Part shown: piece by piece, positions 24,782 through 31,446 of the stretch
How positions within the stretch are numbered: the first letter of the stretch is position 1
Layout of the letters: the number at the start of each line of letters is the position of its first letter
NCBI GenBank assembly: GCA_022763825.1
Contig: JALEQX010000040.1
Span: forward strand, 1-42,124
Reading direction: 5' to 3'
DNA length: 42,124 bases
Source: Oscillospiraceae bacterium
GTDB taxonomy: Bacteria > Bacillota > Clostridia > Oscillospirales > Acutalibacteraceae
Notes under the pieces: model-generated
The model's database searches: none
What the model was told of the DNA's origin: nothing
The model's input: the letters and a program-made list of their open reading frames with translations, nothing else
Made by a program: the position numbers and the translations under genes

Positions 24782-24894
24782 GAAAAGCAAAACGGAACAA
24801 TATAATATAACGAACCGCAGAGTATTATACGGGATTTAATGTTACCGTCAGCTTTGCGGTTTCTTATAATTTAGTATTTGATGTTTTGCTTTTC
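24782..24894. repeat. Nested inverted repeat enclosing the cassette terminator
   Basis: GAAAAGCAAAAC (24782-24793) is perfectly inverted at 24883-24894. Inside is the hairpin AACCGCAGAG (24813-24822) against CTTTGCGGTT (24852-24861), the likely terminator of the four-gene cassette. The 22 nt at 24803-24824 recur exactly at 25126-25147. Confidence 0.6.
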
Positions 24895-24898
24895 TAAG

Positions 24899-24965
24899 CG
24901 TTTTTTCACCCTCTCGCAGTACTTATGTACGGCTTCGGGGATGAAGAAAACGCTTTGGGCATCCG
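24899..24965 (+). repeat. 67-bp hairpin repeat, copy 1
   Basis: Starts CGTTTTTTCACCCTCTCGC and ends GCTTTGGGCATCCG. GCGTTTTTTCACCC at its left can pair with GGGGATGAAGAAAACGC at its right, giving a long imperfect stem-loop with a GTAC..GTAC core. It is nearly identical to copy 2. The open frame across both copies looks incidental (no ribosome site). Confidence 0.75.
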
Positions 24966-25008
24966 CCCTGCGCGGTTCGGGAGGTCTCTTCTTCTACGGC
25001 GCACAAAA

Positions 25009-25076
25009 CGTTTTTTCACCCTCTCGCGGTACTTTATGTACGGCTTCGGGGATGAAGAAAACGCTTTGGGCATCCG
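25009..25076 (+). repeat. 67-bp hairpin repeat, copy 2
   Basis: Differs from copy 1 by one A-to-G change and one inserted T. The start-to-start distance is 110 bp; the 43-bp spacer (24966-25008) is unrelated. Confidence 0.75.
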
Positions 25077-25125
25077 TCTCAAACAGTCCGGGAAGTTTGA
25101 TTTATAAATTTAATTTATAAAAATG

Positions 25126-25190
25126 TAATATAACGAACCGCAGAGTACAGGACGGGGTTTTCTCTTACCGTCTGCTCTGCGGATTTTTTT
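25126..25190 (+). terminator. Second copy of the AACCGCAGAG hairpin terminator
   Basis: CCGCAGAG (25138-25145) pairs with CTCTGCGG (25175-25182), followed by a T8 run. The left flank is identical for 22 nt to 24803-24824, so the terminator pair brackets the two 67-bp repeats. Confidence 0.7.
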
Positions 25191-25209
25191 TGTTTGGGAT
25201 TTGTCGTTG

Positions 25210-25238
25210 TTGACAGTCGTTTTTTTGTATGGTATATT
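25210..25238 (+). promoter_or_regulatory. Consensus promoter for the MGH1-like glycosidase
   Basis: TTGACA (25210-25215), 17-nt spacer, TATATT (25233-25238); start of translation at 25275. Confidence 0.8.
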
Positions 25239-25274
25239 AAAATTCACAATAATAAGCACGGCGGAGGATTTTTT

Positions 25275-26795
25275 ATGGGCGGGTATGCCGATATATACGT
25301 AGACGATAAATTTTATTCAAAGAACGAATTTATAAACATGAAGGCGGATTTTTCCGATCTTCCGAAATACGAGGATATAAAAGATTCTCTTCCCGAACCC
25401 GTGTGGGACGGACATTCGGACGAGATAAAAGCTTATTATAAAGCGTGGGAAATTGCGTTTTCGAATCTCGGCAAACCTACAAAGGAGAACGGCTTTGTCT
25501 CGCCGTACATTGACGCGGCGTTCAACGGCTGCATTTTCATGTGGGACTCGTGCTTTATGCTGATGTTCGGCAAGTACGCCGACAATGTTTTTTCGTTTCA
25601 GAAAACGCTCGACAACTTCTACTGCAAGCAGGAAAAGGACGGATATATAAGCCGTGAGATAAGCGAGGAAAACGGCAGGGGCAAGTTTTACAGACACGAC
25701 CCCGTCAGCACCGGACCCGAAATTATGACCTGGTGCGAGTGGCAGTATTATAAGAATTACGGCGACAAGGACAGGCTTAAAAAGGTATATTATCCTCTGT
25801 TAAGTTATCACCGCTGGCTTAAGGCGTATCACCGCTGGCCCGACGGAAGCTACTGGTCGTCGGGCTGGGGATGCGGAATGGACAACCTCCCGCGCGCGGA
25901 TATGGAGGCTGTCCCCGGAGCCGAGGATTGGCACCTCGAAACATTTCATCACAGCTTCATGTCGTGGGTCGACGCGACAATGCAGGCTGCAATGGCGTGC
26001 GAACATCTGATACTCATGGCTGACGAGCTGGGCATAACCGACGGCGTTGAAGAACTTGAGGACGAACGTGAAAAACTCATCTCCTATATCAATGATAAAA
26101 TGTGGGACGAAAAGGACGGTTTCTACTACGACAGACGTTCTAACGGCGAATTGTTAAAGGTCAAATCCGCCGCCGCATTCTGGTCGCTCATTTCGAAAAC
26201 CGCGCCCGCGGGCAGGGTCGAGCGTATATGCGCTCATCTTGAAAACAAAGACGAGTTCAACCGCAAAAACCGCGTGCCCGCACTGAGCGCGGATCACCCC
26301 GATTTCAGCTCCGACGGTCACTACTGGAACGGCGGAGTATGGCCGCCCGTCGTTTACATGGTTCTGACCGGACTTACCGCGAATTTAAAACACGAATCGG
26401 CTCACGATATCGCCGTGTGCAATTATAAAAATATGATTGAGGTTTTCCGCTCCACGGGTACTTTGTGGGAAAATTACGCTCCCGACAAGACCGCGCCCGG
26501 CAAGCCCGCGAAAGGTGACTTTGTAGGCTGGACGGGAATTCTGCCGATTACCATGCTTATAGAATACATATTCGGAATTCAGATTTCCGCCGATAAAAAC
26601 GAAATTGTATGGCGTATAAACGAGCTTGACAGACACGGATTCAATAATCTCCCCGTCGGCAGGGATTCGTATGTTTCGCTCGTATGCGAAAAGAGGAATT
26701 CGAAAAACGAAAAGCCCGTTGTAAACGTAAAGAGCGATAAAAAACTTACCGTAAAAGTAATTTGGAACGACGAATCGTTTATTGTAAATACGTAA
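25275..26795 (+). CDS. Trehalase/MGH1-like (alpha/alpha)6-barrel glycoside hydrolase
   Basis: 506 aa from the ATG at 25275, 8 nt after GGAGG; the longer upstream frame overlaps the promoter and is rejected. No signal peptide, so cytoplasmic. The sequence matches the GH63/GH37-related MGH1-like superfamily: IFMWDSCFMLMFGKYA at about 100, YISREISEENGRGKFYRHDP, a WSSGWGCGMDNLPR block that probably carries a catalytic acid, GHYWNGGVWPPVVYMVLTGL, and a C-terminal GWTGILPITMLIEYIFGI. Such enzymes hydrolyse alpha-linked disaccharides or glucosylglycerate/mannosylglycerate. The exact substrate cannot be read here. Single-gene unit between promoter 25210 and terminator 26801. Confidence 0.8.
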   Translation: MGGYADIYVDDKFYSKNEFINMKADFSDLPKYEDIKDSLPEPVWDGHSDEIKAYYKAWEIAFSNLGKPTKENGFVSPYIDAAFNGCIFMWDSCFMLMFGKYADNVFSFQKTLDNFYCKQEKDGYISREISEENGRGKFYRHDPVSTGPEIMTWCEWQYYKNYGDKDRLKKVYYPLLSYHRWLKAYHRWPDGSYWSSGWGCGMDNLPRADMEAVPGAEDWHLETFHHSFMSWVDATMQAAMACEHLILMADELGITDGVEELEDEREKLISYINDKMWDEKDGFYYDRRSNGELLKVKSAAAFWSLISKTAPAGRVERICAHLENKDEFNRKNRVPALSADHPDFSSDGHYWNGGVWPPVVYMVLTGLTANLKHESAHDIAVCNYKNMIEVFRSTGTLWENYAPDKTAPGKPAKGDFVGWTGILPITMLIEYIFGIQISADKNEIVWRINELDRHGFNNLPVGRDSYVSLVCEKRNSKNEKPVVNVKSDKKLTVKVIWNDESFIVNT

Positions 26796-26800
26796 AAAAC

Positions 26801-26843
26801 AAACCGCAGTTCTGAAAATGAATTGCGGTTTTGTCGTTTTTTA
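26801..26843 (+). terminator. Terminator of the MGH1-like gene
   Basis: AAACCGCAGTTC pairs with AATTGCGGTTTT (26801-26832), with a following T-rich tail (26837-26842). Confidence 0.75.
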
Positions 26844-26850
26844 AGCATAA

Positions 26851-26885
26851 AAAAGCCCGCAGCCACAAGGGCTACAGGCTTTTTT
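26851..26885 (-). terminator. Terminator of tRNA-Pro
   Basis: Minus strand AGCCTGTAGCCC / GGCTGCGGGCT hairpin followed by a U6 tail (AAAAAA at plus 26849-26854), directly behind the tRNA. Confidence 0.75.
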
Positions 26886-26893
26886 CAATTAAC

Positions 26894-26969
26894 TGGTCCG
26901 AGTGGCGAGACTTGAACTCACGGCCTCTTGACCCCCAGTCAAGCGCGCTCCCAACTGCGCCACACCCGG
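26894..26969 (-). tRNA. tRNA-Pro(GGG)
   Basis: Complete cloverleaf on the minus strand: acceptor CCGGGTG/CACTCGG with one G-U pair, A73 and encoded CCA (26896-26894), D-arm with AGTTGGGAGC, anticodon stem CTTGA/TCAAG with loop CTGGGGG (anticodon GGG), variable loop, T-arm with GTTCAAGTC. 76 nt including CCA. Confidence 0.95.
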
Positions 26970-27078
26970 ATAATCACTGATAACATTCAATCAGCTTGTA
27001 TATATTATCACACGTAAGAAAAAAAATCAATAGTTTCTTACAAAAAATTTTATTTTTTTATTCATGTGTATTTATTCG

Positions 27079-27107
27079 TTGATTATCGTATTTCGTTATG
27101 ATACAAT
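27079..27107 (+). promoter_or_regulatory. Promoter of the GH36-like gene
   Basis: TTGATT (27079-27084), 17-nt spacer, TACAAT (27102-27107); the chosen start is at 27134. Confidence 0.6.
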
Positions 27108-27133
27108 CAAGAAAAAAACATCGGAGCGTAAAA

Positions 27134-28672
27134 ATGATTGATATATTAAGAATACCTGATTTTGTTAAAATAACGTGCGATTCTGATAAAAACGACGCGT
27201 CCGTCCGATTCGTTATCGGCGAGGGAATTAAAGTTTTTGTATCGTGTTCCGATTCGGGCGTTAAATACGTTGATTTACGATGGAAATTCGATACTGAGAC
27301 TCCCGTTTCGGTTATGAGCGACTCATGGGAACGCCTTTATAACGACGCCGAATGGGGAGCGCTCGACAGTGAGAGACATCTGCCGTGGTATTTTATCGCA
27401 AAGGACGGCGATAATATTTTCACCTGCTGCGGAGTCAGGGTTCTGCCCAATAGCTTCGTGTGTTTTTCATATGATGCGTCGGGCGTAACGTGCAGACTCG
27501 ACGTGCGGTGCGGAGGTATGGGCGTTAAAATTGACGGGGAGCTTCAGGCCGCCGAAATCCTGTGCAGAAATTATACCGATATCGGCGCGTACGAGGCGTG
27601 CAGGGAGTTCTGCGCTCTGATGAGTCCGAATCCCGTTCTGCCCGAAAAGCCCGTTTACGGAAGCAACAACTGGTACTACGCGTACGGCAAAAGCTCATAT
27701 AACGAGATAATGAACGACGCGCGTCTGCTTGCTTCTCTTACCGAGGGACTCGAAAACCGCCCGTTTATGGTAATCGACGACGGCTGGACGATAAATTCGT
27801 GCGCGGGACCTTGGCTTCCTAACGATAAATACGGCGATATGAAAAAGATTGCCGGCGAATTCAAAGCTCTCGGCGTTCGTCCCGGTATATGGATGAGACC
27901 TCTGCACGACATTCAGGCTGAAAAGGAGCATCCCGAGTGGCTTATAAACCGCGCGGACTGCCGTTTTCTCGACCCGACAGTCCCCGAGGTTAAACGAAAA
28001 ATTGCCGAGGATGTAAGCCGAATTTATAACTGGGGATACGAGCTTATAAAGCACGATTTCAGCACATTCGATTTATTCGGACGGTTCGGATTCGAAATGA
28101 ATTCCCTTGTAACGAAGGAGGATTCGTGGGCGTTTAACGATAGGCACAAGACCTCGGCGCAGGTCGTCAAGGAACTTTATAAAGTCATTCGTGATAATGC
28201 GGAAAACGCCGTCATAATCGGATGCAATACAATAGGTCATCTGTGCGCGGGAATATTCGAACTCAACAGAACGGGCGACGATACAAGCGGTGAGCGTTGG
28301 GCAAGAACGCGGAAATACGGTGTAAATTCGTTGGCGTTCCGCATGTGTCAGAATAAGACCTTCTATATGTGCGACGCGGACTGCGTAGGTATTCTCGATA
28401 AAAATATTCCGTGGAGTTTAAACAGGCAGTGGCTCGATCTGCTCGCAAAAAGCGGTACGCCCCTGTTCGTTTCGGCTCAGCCCGAGGTCATGACCGCCGA
28501 AATCAGAGAGGATTTGAAAAACGCGTTTAAAACCGCTTCGAAGCAGGAGGACGAAACGTTCCCCGTCGACTTCGAATTCAATAAACACCCGAGAATCTGG
28601 AGCATAAACGGGGAAACAGTGAAGTACGATTTCTATATGTCGGACGGATGGGACGTGCAGACGGAAAGGTAA
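27134..28672 (+). CDS. Alpha-galactosidase-like glycoside hydrolase (clan GH-D, GH36 type)
   Basis: 512 aa from the ATG at 27134 (GGAG 9 nt upstream); the earlier ATG at 27098 falls in the -10 region. No signal peptide. An N-terminal beta domain (about 1-170) is followed by a TIM barrel: NNWYYAYGKSSYNEI, MVIDDGWTI, GVRPGIWMRPLHD, the nucleophile Asp in LIKHDFSTFD (usual KxD motif), the acid/base Asp in RTGDDTSGERW, and MCDADCVGI. Shorter than the 730-residue GH36 alpha-galactosidases and closer to the compact GH36/GH27-like group found in gut Firmicutes. It would remove alpha-galactosyl or related residues inside the cell. Ends just before a dispersed inverted repeat. Confidence 0.85.
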   Translation: MIDILRIPDFVKITCDSDKNDASVRFVIGEGIKVFVSCSDSGVKYVDLRWKFDTETPVSVMSDSWERLYNDAEWGALDSERHLPWYFIAKDGDNIFTCCGVRVLPNSFVCFSYDASGVTCRLDVRCGGMGVKIDGELQAAEILCRNYTDIGAYEACREFCALMSPNPVLPEKPVYGSNNWYYAYGKSSYNEIMNDARLLASLTEGLENRPFMVIDDGWTINSCAGPWLPNDKYGDMKKIAGEFKALGVRPGIWMRPLHDIQAEKEHPEWLINRADCRFLDPTVPEVKRKIAEDVSRIYNWGYELIKHDFSTFDLFGRFGFEMNSLVTKEDSWAFNDRHKTSAQVVKELYKVIRDNAENAVIIGCNTIGHLCAGIFELNRTGDDTSGERWARTRKYGVNSLAFRMCQNKTFYMCDADCVGILDKNIPWSLNRQWLDLLAKSGTPLFVSAQPEVMTAEIREDLKNAFKTASKQEDETFPVDFEFNKHPRIWSINGETVKYDFYMSDGWDVQTER

Positions 28673-28702
28673 ATAATAACTTACCGAGGCAAATATTGTT
28701 TA
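28671..28702. repeat. Imperfect AAACAATAATTTA-family inverted repeat
   Basis: TAAATAATAACTTACC is roughly inverted by CAAATATTGTTTATT. It begins at the stop codon of the GH36-like gene; a diverged member of the family. Confidence 0.5.
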
Positions 28703-28715
28703 TTTGTGTTTTACC

Positions 28716-28749
28716 AAAAAAGTCCGCGGTTATTCACCGCGGACTTTTT
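28716..28749. terminator. Bidirectional terminator between GH36-like gene and wecB
   Basis: Perfect arms AAAAAGTCCGCGGT (28717-28730) and ACCGCGGACTTTTT (28736-28749), loop TATTC. The right arm is also the last five codons of wecB (KSPR-stop). Confidence 0.85.
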
Positions 28750-29834
28750 GTCAGTATATCTGCAATTCGCTGAGATGTACAGCCGTCGCCGTACGGATTT
28801 GACGTTTTGCTCATTTTTTCATACTCTTCTTTATTCTCGAGCAGTGTTTTGAACGCAGAGTATATCGTCTCCTCGTTCGTTCCGACAAGCTTGAGCGTGC
28901 CGGCTTCGACGCCCTCGGGGCGTTCTGTCGTGCTGCGCATGACAAGTACGGGCTTGCCCAGCGACGGAGCCTCCTCCTGAATTCCGCCCGAATCCGTCAG
29001 AATCAGATACGAACGCGCGAGGAAATTATGAAAATCAAGCACGTCCAAAGGGTCTATCAGATGAATCCTGTCACAGCCGCCGAATATCTCATTAGCCGCG
29101 CTTCTGACGACGGGGTTCATATGTATCGGGTAAATTACTTTAATATCGGGCGTTTCGTCGATAATCCTTTTTATCGCGCGGAACATATGGCGCATAGGCT
29201 CGCCGAGGTTTTCCCTGCGGTGCGCCGTCAGCGTTATAAGCCGTGAGCCCTTTGCCCATTCGAGCTCGGGGTGCGTGTAATCCTCTCTGACTGTCGTTTT
29301 CAGCGCGTCTATCGCCGTGTTGCCCGTAACGAAAATCGTGTTCGGATCTCTGCCCTCTTTTAACAGATTATTTTTCGCTCTCTCGGTCGGCGCAAAATTA
29401 TATTTTGAAATAATGCTGACCGCCTGCCGGTTGAATTCCTCGGGAAACGGCGAATAAATATCGTACGTCCGAAGTCCCGCCTCGACGTGTCCGACATCCG
29501 TCTGCGTATAATAGCACGCGAGCGCGGTTACGAACGTAGTCGACGTGTCGCCGTGGACGAGAACGATATCGGGCTTTACCTCGTCGAGAACGGATTTTAT
29601 TCTTTCGAGAATATTTACCGTGACGTCGAAAAGCGTCTGCTTATCTTTCATTATCGACAAATCATAATCGGGTATGACTCCGAACGTTTCGAGCACGCTG
29701 TCGAGCATCTGGCGGTGCTGACCGGTAACGCATACGACGGTTTTGATACTCTCTCTTTTCTTCAGCTCGTTTACGAGCGGACACATTTTAATCGCTTCGG
29801 GTCTTGTACCGAAAACGAGCATGACTGTTTTCAC
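28734..29834 (-). CDS. wecB: UDP-N-acetylglucosamine 2-epimerase (non-hydrolysing)
   Basis: 366 aa, the standard length. Converts UDP-GlcNAc to UDP-ManNAc. Motifs: FGTRPEAIKMCPLV at the start, VHGDTSTTFVTALACYYTQ and VGHVEAGLRT at about 93-120, HRREN at about 210, and SGGIQEEAPSLGKPVLVMR with the catalytic Glu. Lies downstream of wecC with a 20-nt gap and AGGAGG-like site, so the two form an operon for UDP-ManNAcA, a precursor for cell-wall teichuronic acid or capsule. The C-terminal codons are inside the terminator stem. No glycosyltransferase is next to the pair, so the acceptor polymer is unknown. Confidence 0.95.
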   Translation of the reverse strand: MKTVMLVFGTRPEAIKMCPLVNELKKRESIKTVVCVTGQHRQMLDSVLETFGVIPDYDLSIMKDKQTLFDVTVNILERIKSVLDEVKPDIVLVHGDTSTTFVTALACYYTQTDVGHVEAGLRTYDIYSPFPEEFNRQAVSIISKYNFAPTERAKNNLLKEGRDPNTIFVTGNTAIDALKTTVREDYTHPELEWAKGSRLITLTAHRRENLGEPMRHMFRAIKRIIDETPDIKVIYPIHMNPVVRSAANEIFGGCDRIHLIDPLDVLDFHNFLARSYLILTDSGGIQEEAPSLGKPVLVMRSTTERPEGVEAGTLKLVGTNEETIYSAFKTLLENKEEYEKMSKTSNPYGDGCTSQRIADILTKSPR

Positions 29835-29854
29835 TTTTTTTCCTCCGAAAAGGC

Positions 29855-31075
29855 TTAAAGTCTGTATGTTCCGTCTATCCGACAGATGTTTCTCGTATCG
29901 AGAATTACTTTATCCTTGATTTTATCCATATTGTTCTTAATTTCGTCATGACCGACGAGAATTACGATCATATCTATATCGTTTAAGAATTTATCGAAAT
30001 CGTGGTACTGATTTTCGACCATATCCTTAGTGATAAACGGGTCGTAAACCTTGACTCCGCGCGAAAGGTGACGTTTCATACATTCGAGCATCTGCAATGT
30101 CGGACTCTCGCGGTAGTCGTCGACGTTTTCTTTATAAGTAAGTCCGTACAGTCCGACTCTTGAAACGTCCTTAATGCCGTTTTCGTCCATGATATCGCTG
30201 ATTCTGCCTAAAACGAACTCGGGCATGGAGTCGTTGATTTCCCTTGCTTTTCTTATTAAATTGGCAAACATCGGGTAGTCGCCGACGAGGAACCACGGGT
30301 CGACGGAAATGCAGTGACCTCCGACTCCGGGGCCGGGATTTAATATATTAACTCTCGGATGGCGGTTTGCGATGCTTATAATTTCGAGCGCGTCCATGTT
30401 GTCAGAACGGCAAATCTTTACAAGCTCGTTTGCAAACGCGATATTTATATCCCTGAATGTGTTTTCAACGACCTTTGTCATTTCGGCGGTTCTGATGTCG
30501 GTGACGACGATCTCGCCCTTGCAGAACGATTCGTAGCACTTCTTTACCTTTTCTCCTATCGCTCTGTCGTCCGCGCCTATCGTTCTTGAATTGTGTTCAA
30601 GCTCATAAACCATGTTGCCGGGAATGATTCGCTCGGGCGCGTGAACGAGGTTGATGTCCTCGCCGATTTTAAATCCGTCGGACTCTATAATCGGACGGAC
30701 GTATTTGTCTATCGTTCCGGGCGATACCGTCGACTCGATAACGACGGTTGCGCCCTTGGGGCAAACCTTCATAACGTCCCTTACCGCGCCGGTAACGTAG
30801 CTTGCGTCGACCTTTTTATTATCCTTGTCATAAGGCGTTGCGACGGCGATAATATACATATCGGTCTTTTTGTACTCGGTTGAGAATTCGATTCCGCTTT
30901 TGACCGCCGAAGCGTAAAGCTCATCGAGCCCCTTTTCCTTAAAAGTCGTATGACCGTGACATAACGTGGAGACAAGCTCCTTATTGTAGTCTGTTCCGAC
31001 GACCTCAACGCCGTGGGAGGCGAACATCAGCGCAGTGGGGAGTCCGATATAACCGAGTCCGATAACATTTATCAT
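29855..31075 (-). CDS. wecC: UDP-N-acetyl-D-mannosamine dehydrogenase
   Basis: 406 aa of the UDP-glucose/GDP-mannose dehydrogenase family: Rossmann GLGYIGLPTALMFA at the N-terminus, ESTVSPGTIDKYV, HAPERIIPGN, EMTKVVENTFRDINIAFANEL in the central helix and the catalytic Cys in GPGVGGHCISVDPWF. The HAPERIIPG and GGHCISVDP blocks are those of the ManNAc-specific branch, which fits the wecB neighbour. Oxidises UDP-ManNAc to UDP-ManNAcA with two NAD. The start at 31075 has a weak, distant AGAAGG site; promoter at 31154-31183. Confidence 0.92.
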   Translation of the reverse strand: MINVIGLGYIGLPTALMFASHGVEVVGTDYNKELVSTLCHGHTTFKEKGLDELYASAVKSGIEFSTEYKKTDMYIIAVATPYDKDNKKVDASYVTGAVRDVMKVCPKGATVVIESTVSPGTIDKYVRPIIESDGFKIGEDINLVHAPERIIPGNMVYELEHNSRTIGADDRAIGEKVKKCYESFCKGEIVVTDIRTAEMTKVVENTFRDINIAFANELVKICRSDNMDALEIISIANRHPRVNILNPGPGVGGHCISVDPWFLVGDYPMFANLIRKAREINDSMPEFVLGRISDIMDENGIKDVSRVGLYGLTYKENVDDYRESPTLQMLECMKRHLSRGVKVYDPFITKDMVENQYHDFDKFLNDIDMIVILVGHDEIKNNMDKIKDKVILDTRNICRIDGTYRL

Positions 31076-31153
31076 TAAAAATGCGACCTTCTTTCAATAA
31101 TGAGAACGAAAAACCTTCGTTTTATTTTATGAACATGATTATTTATTTATGTT

Positions 31154-31183
31154 ATAATATCATATAAACAATAATGTTGTCAA
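31154..31183 (-). promoter_or_regulatory. Promoter of wecCB
   Basis: Minus strand TTGACA (31183-31178), 18-nt spacer, TATTAT (31159-31154), giving a leader of about 70 nt. Confidence 0.65.
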
Positions 31184-31217
31184 GATTTCCGAAATTCATG
31201 TTTTTGAAAAAAATATA

Positions 31218-31246
31218 TTGACAAATCCGCACAAATATTATACACT
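31218..31246 (+). promoter_or_regulatory. Promoter of the riboswitch-ATPase unit
   Basis: TTGACA (31218-31223), then TACACT with a 17-nt spacer (31241-31246); an alternative TATACA at 31239 has 15 nt. Transcription would start just before the riboswitch aptamer. Confidence 0.6.
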
Positions 31247-31262
31247 TTATTCGAGTCGAATT

Positions 31263-31407
31263 ACCCATTGGGGAGTAGCTATGGGGATATCCCATCTGTT
31301 GTCGTCAACCGCCTCTGCGTTCGACCGCTCACGGCCGGCAGCAGACAGATACTTATGTATTTGAGGCAAGACCTTTGGCAGACTTCAGTCTGTCGAGGGT
31401 CTTTTTT
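31263..31407 (+). promoter_or_regulatory. yybP-ykoY (Mn2+) riboswitch with terminator
   Basis: Hallmark conserved pieces in order: GGGGAGTAGC (31270-31279), GTCGTCAACC (31301-31310), and GCAAGACCTTTGG (31366-31378) closing the basal helix. The 3' basal strand is shared with a terminator: AAGACCTTTGGCAGAC (31368-31383) pairs with GTCTGTCGAGGGTCTT (31388-31403), then a T run. This is the usual ON-switch design, in which Mn2+-bound aptamer blocks the terminator. The class is known upstream of P-type ATPases (such as YoaB of Lactococcus), TerC and MntP. Only manual motif matching was done. Confidence 0.85.
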
Positions 31408-31446
31408 ATATATTTTTTTATATAATTATTTTTTCGGAGGTAAATT

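Noticed and set aside
24899-25076. CRISPR array
   Set aside because: Only two repeat units, too long, with hairpin structure and no cas genes in the window.
24878-25120. 80-aa and 60-aa open frames with internally repeated peptide
   Set aside because: The repetition is the direct consequence of the two 67-bp DNA repeats; no ribosome site, and the same peptide appears in two frames.
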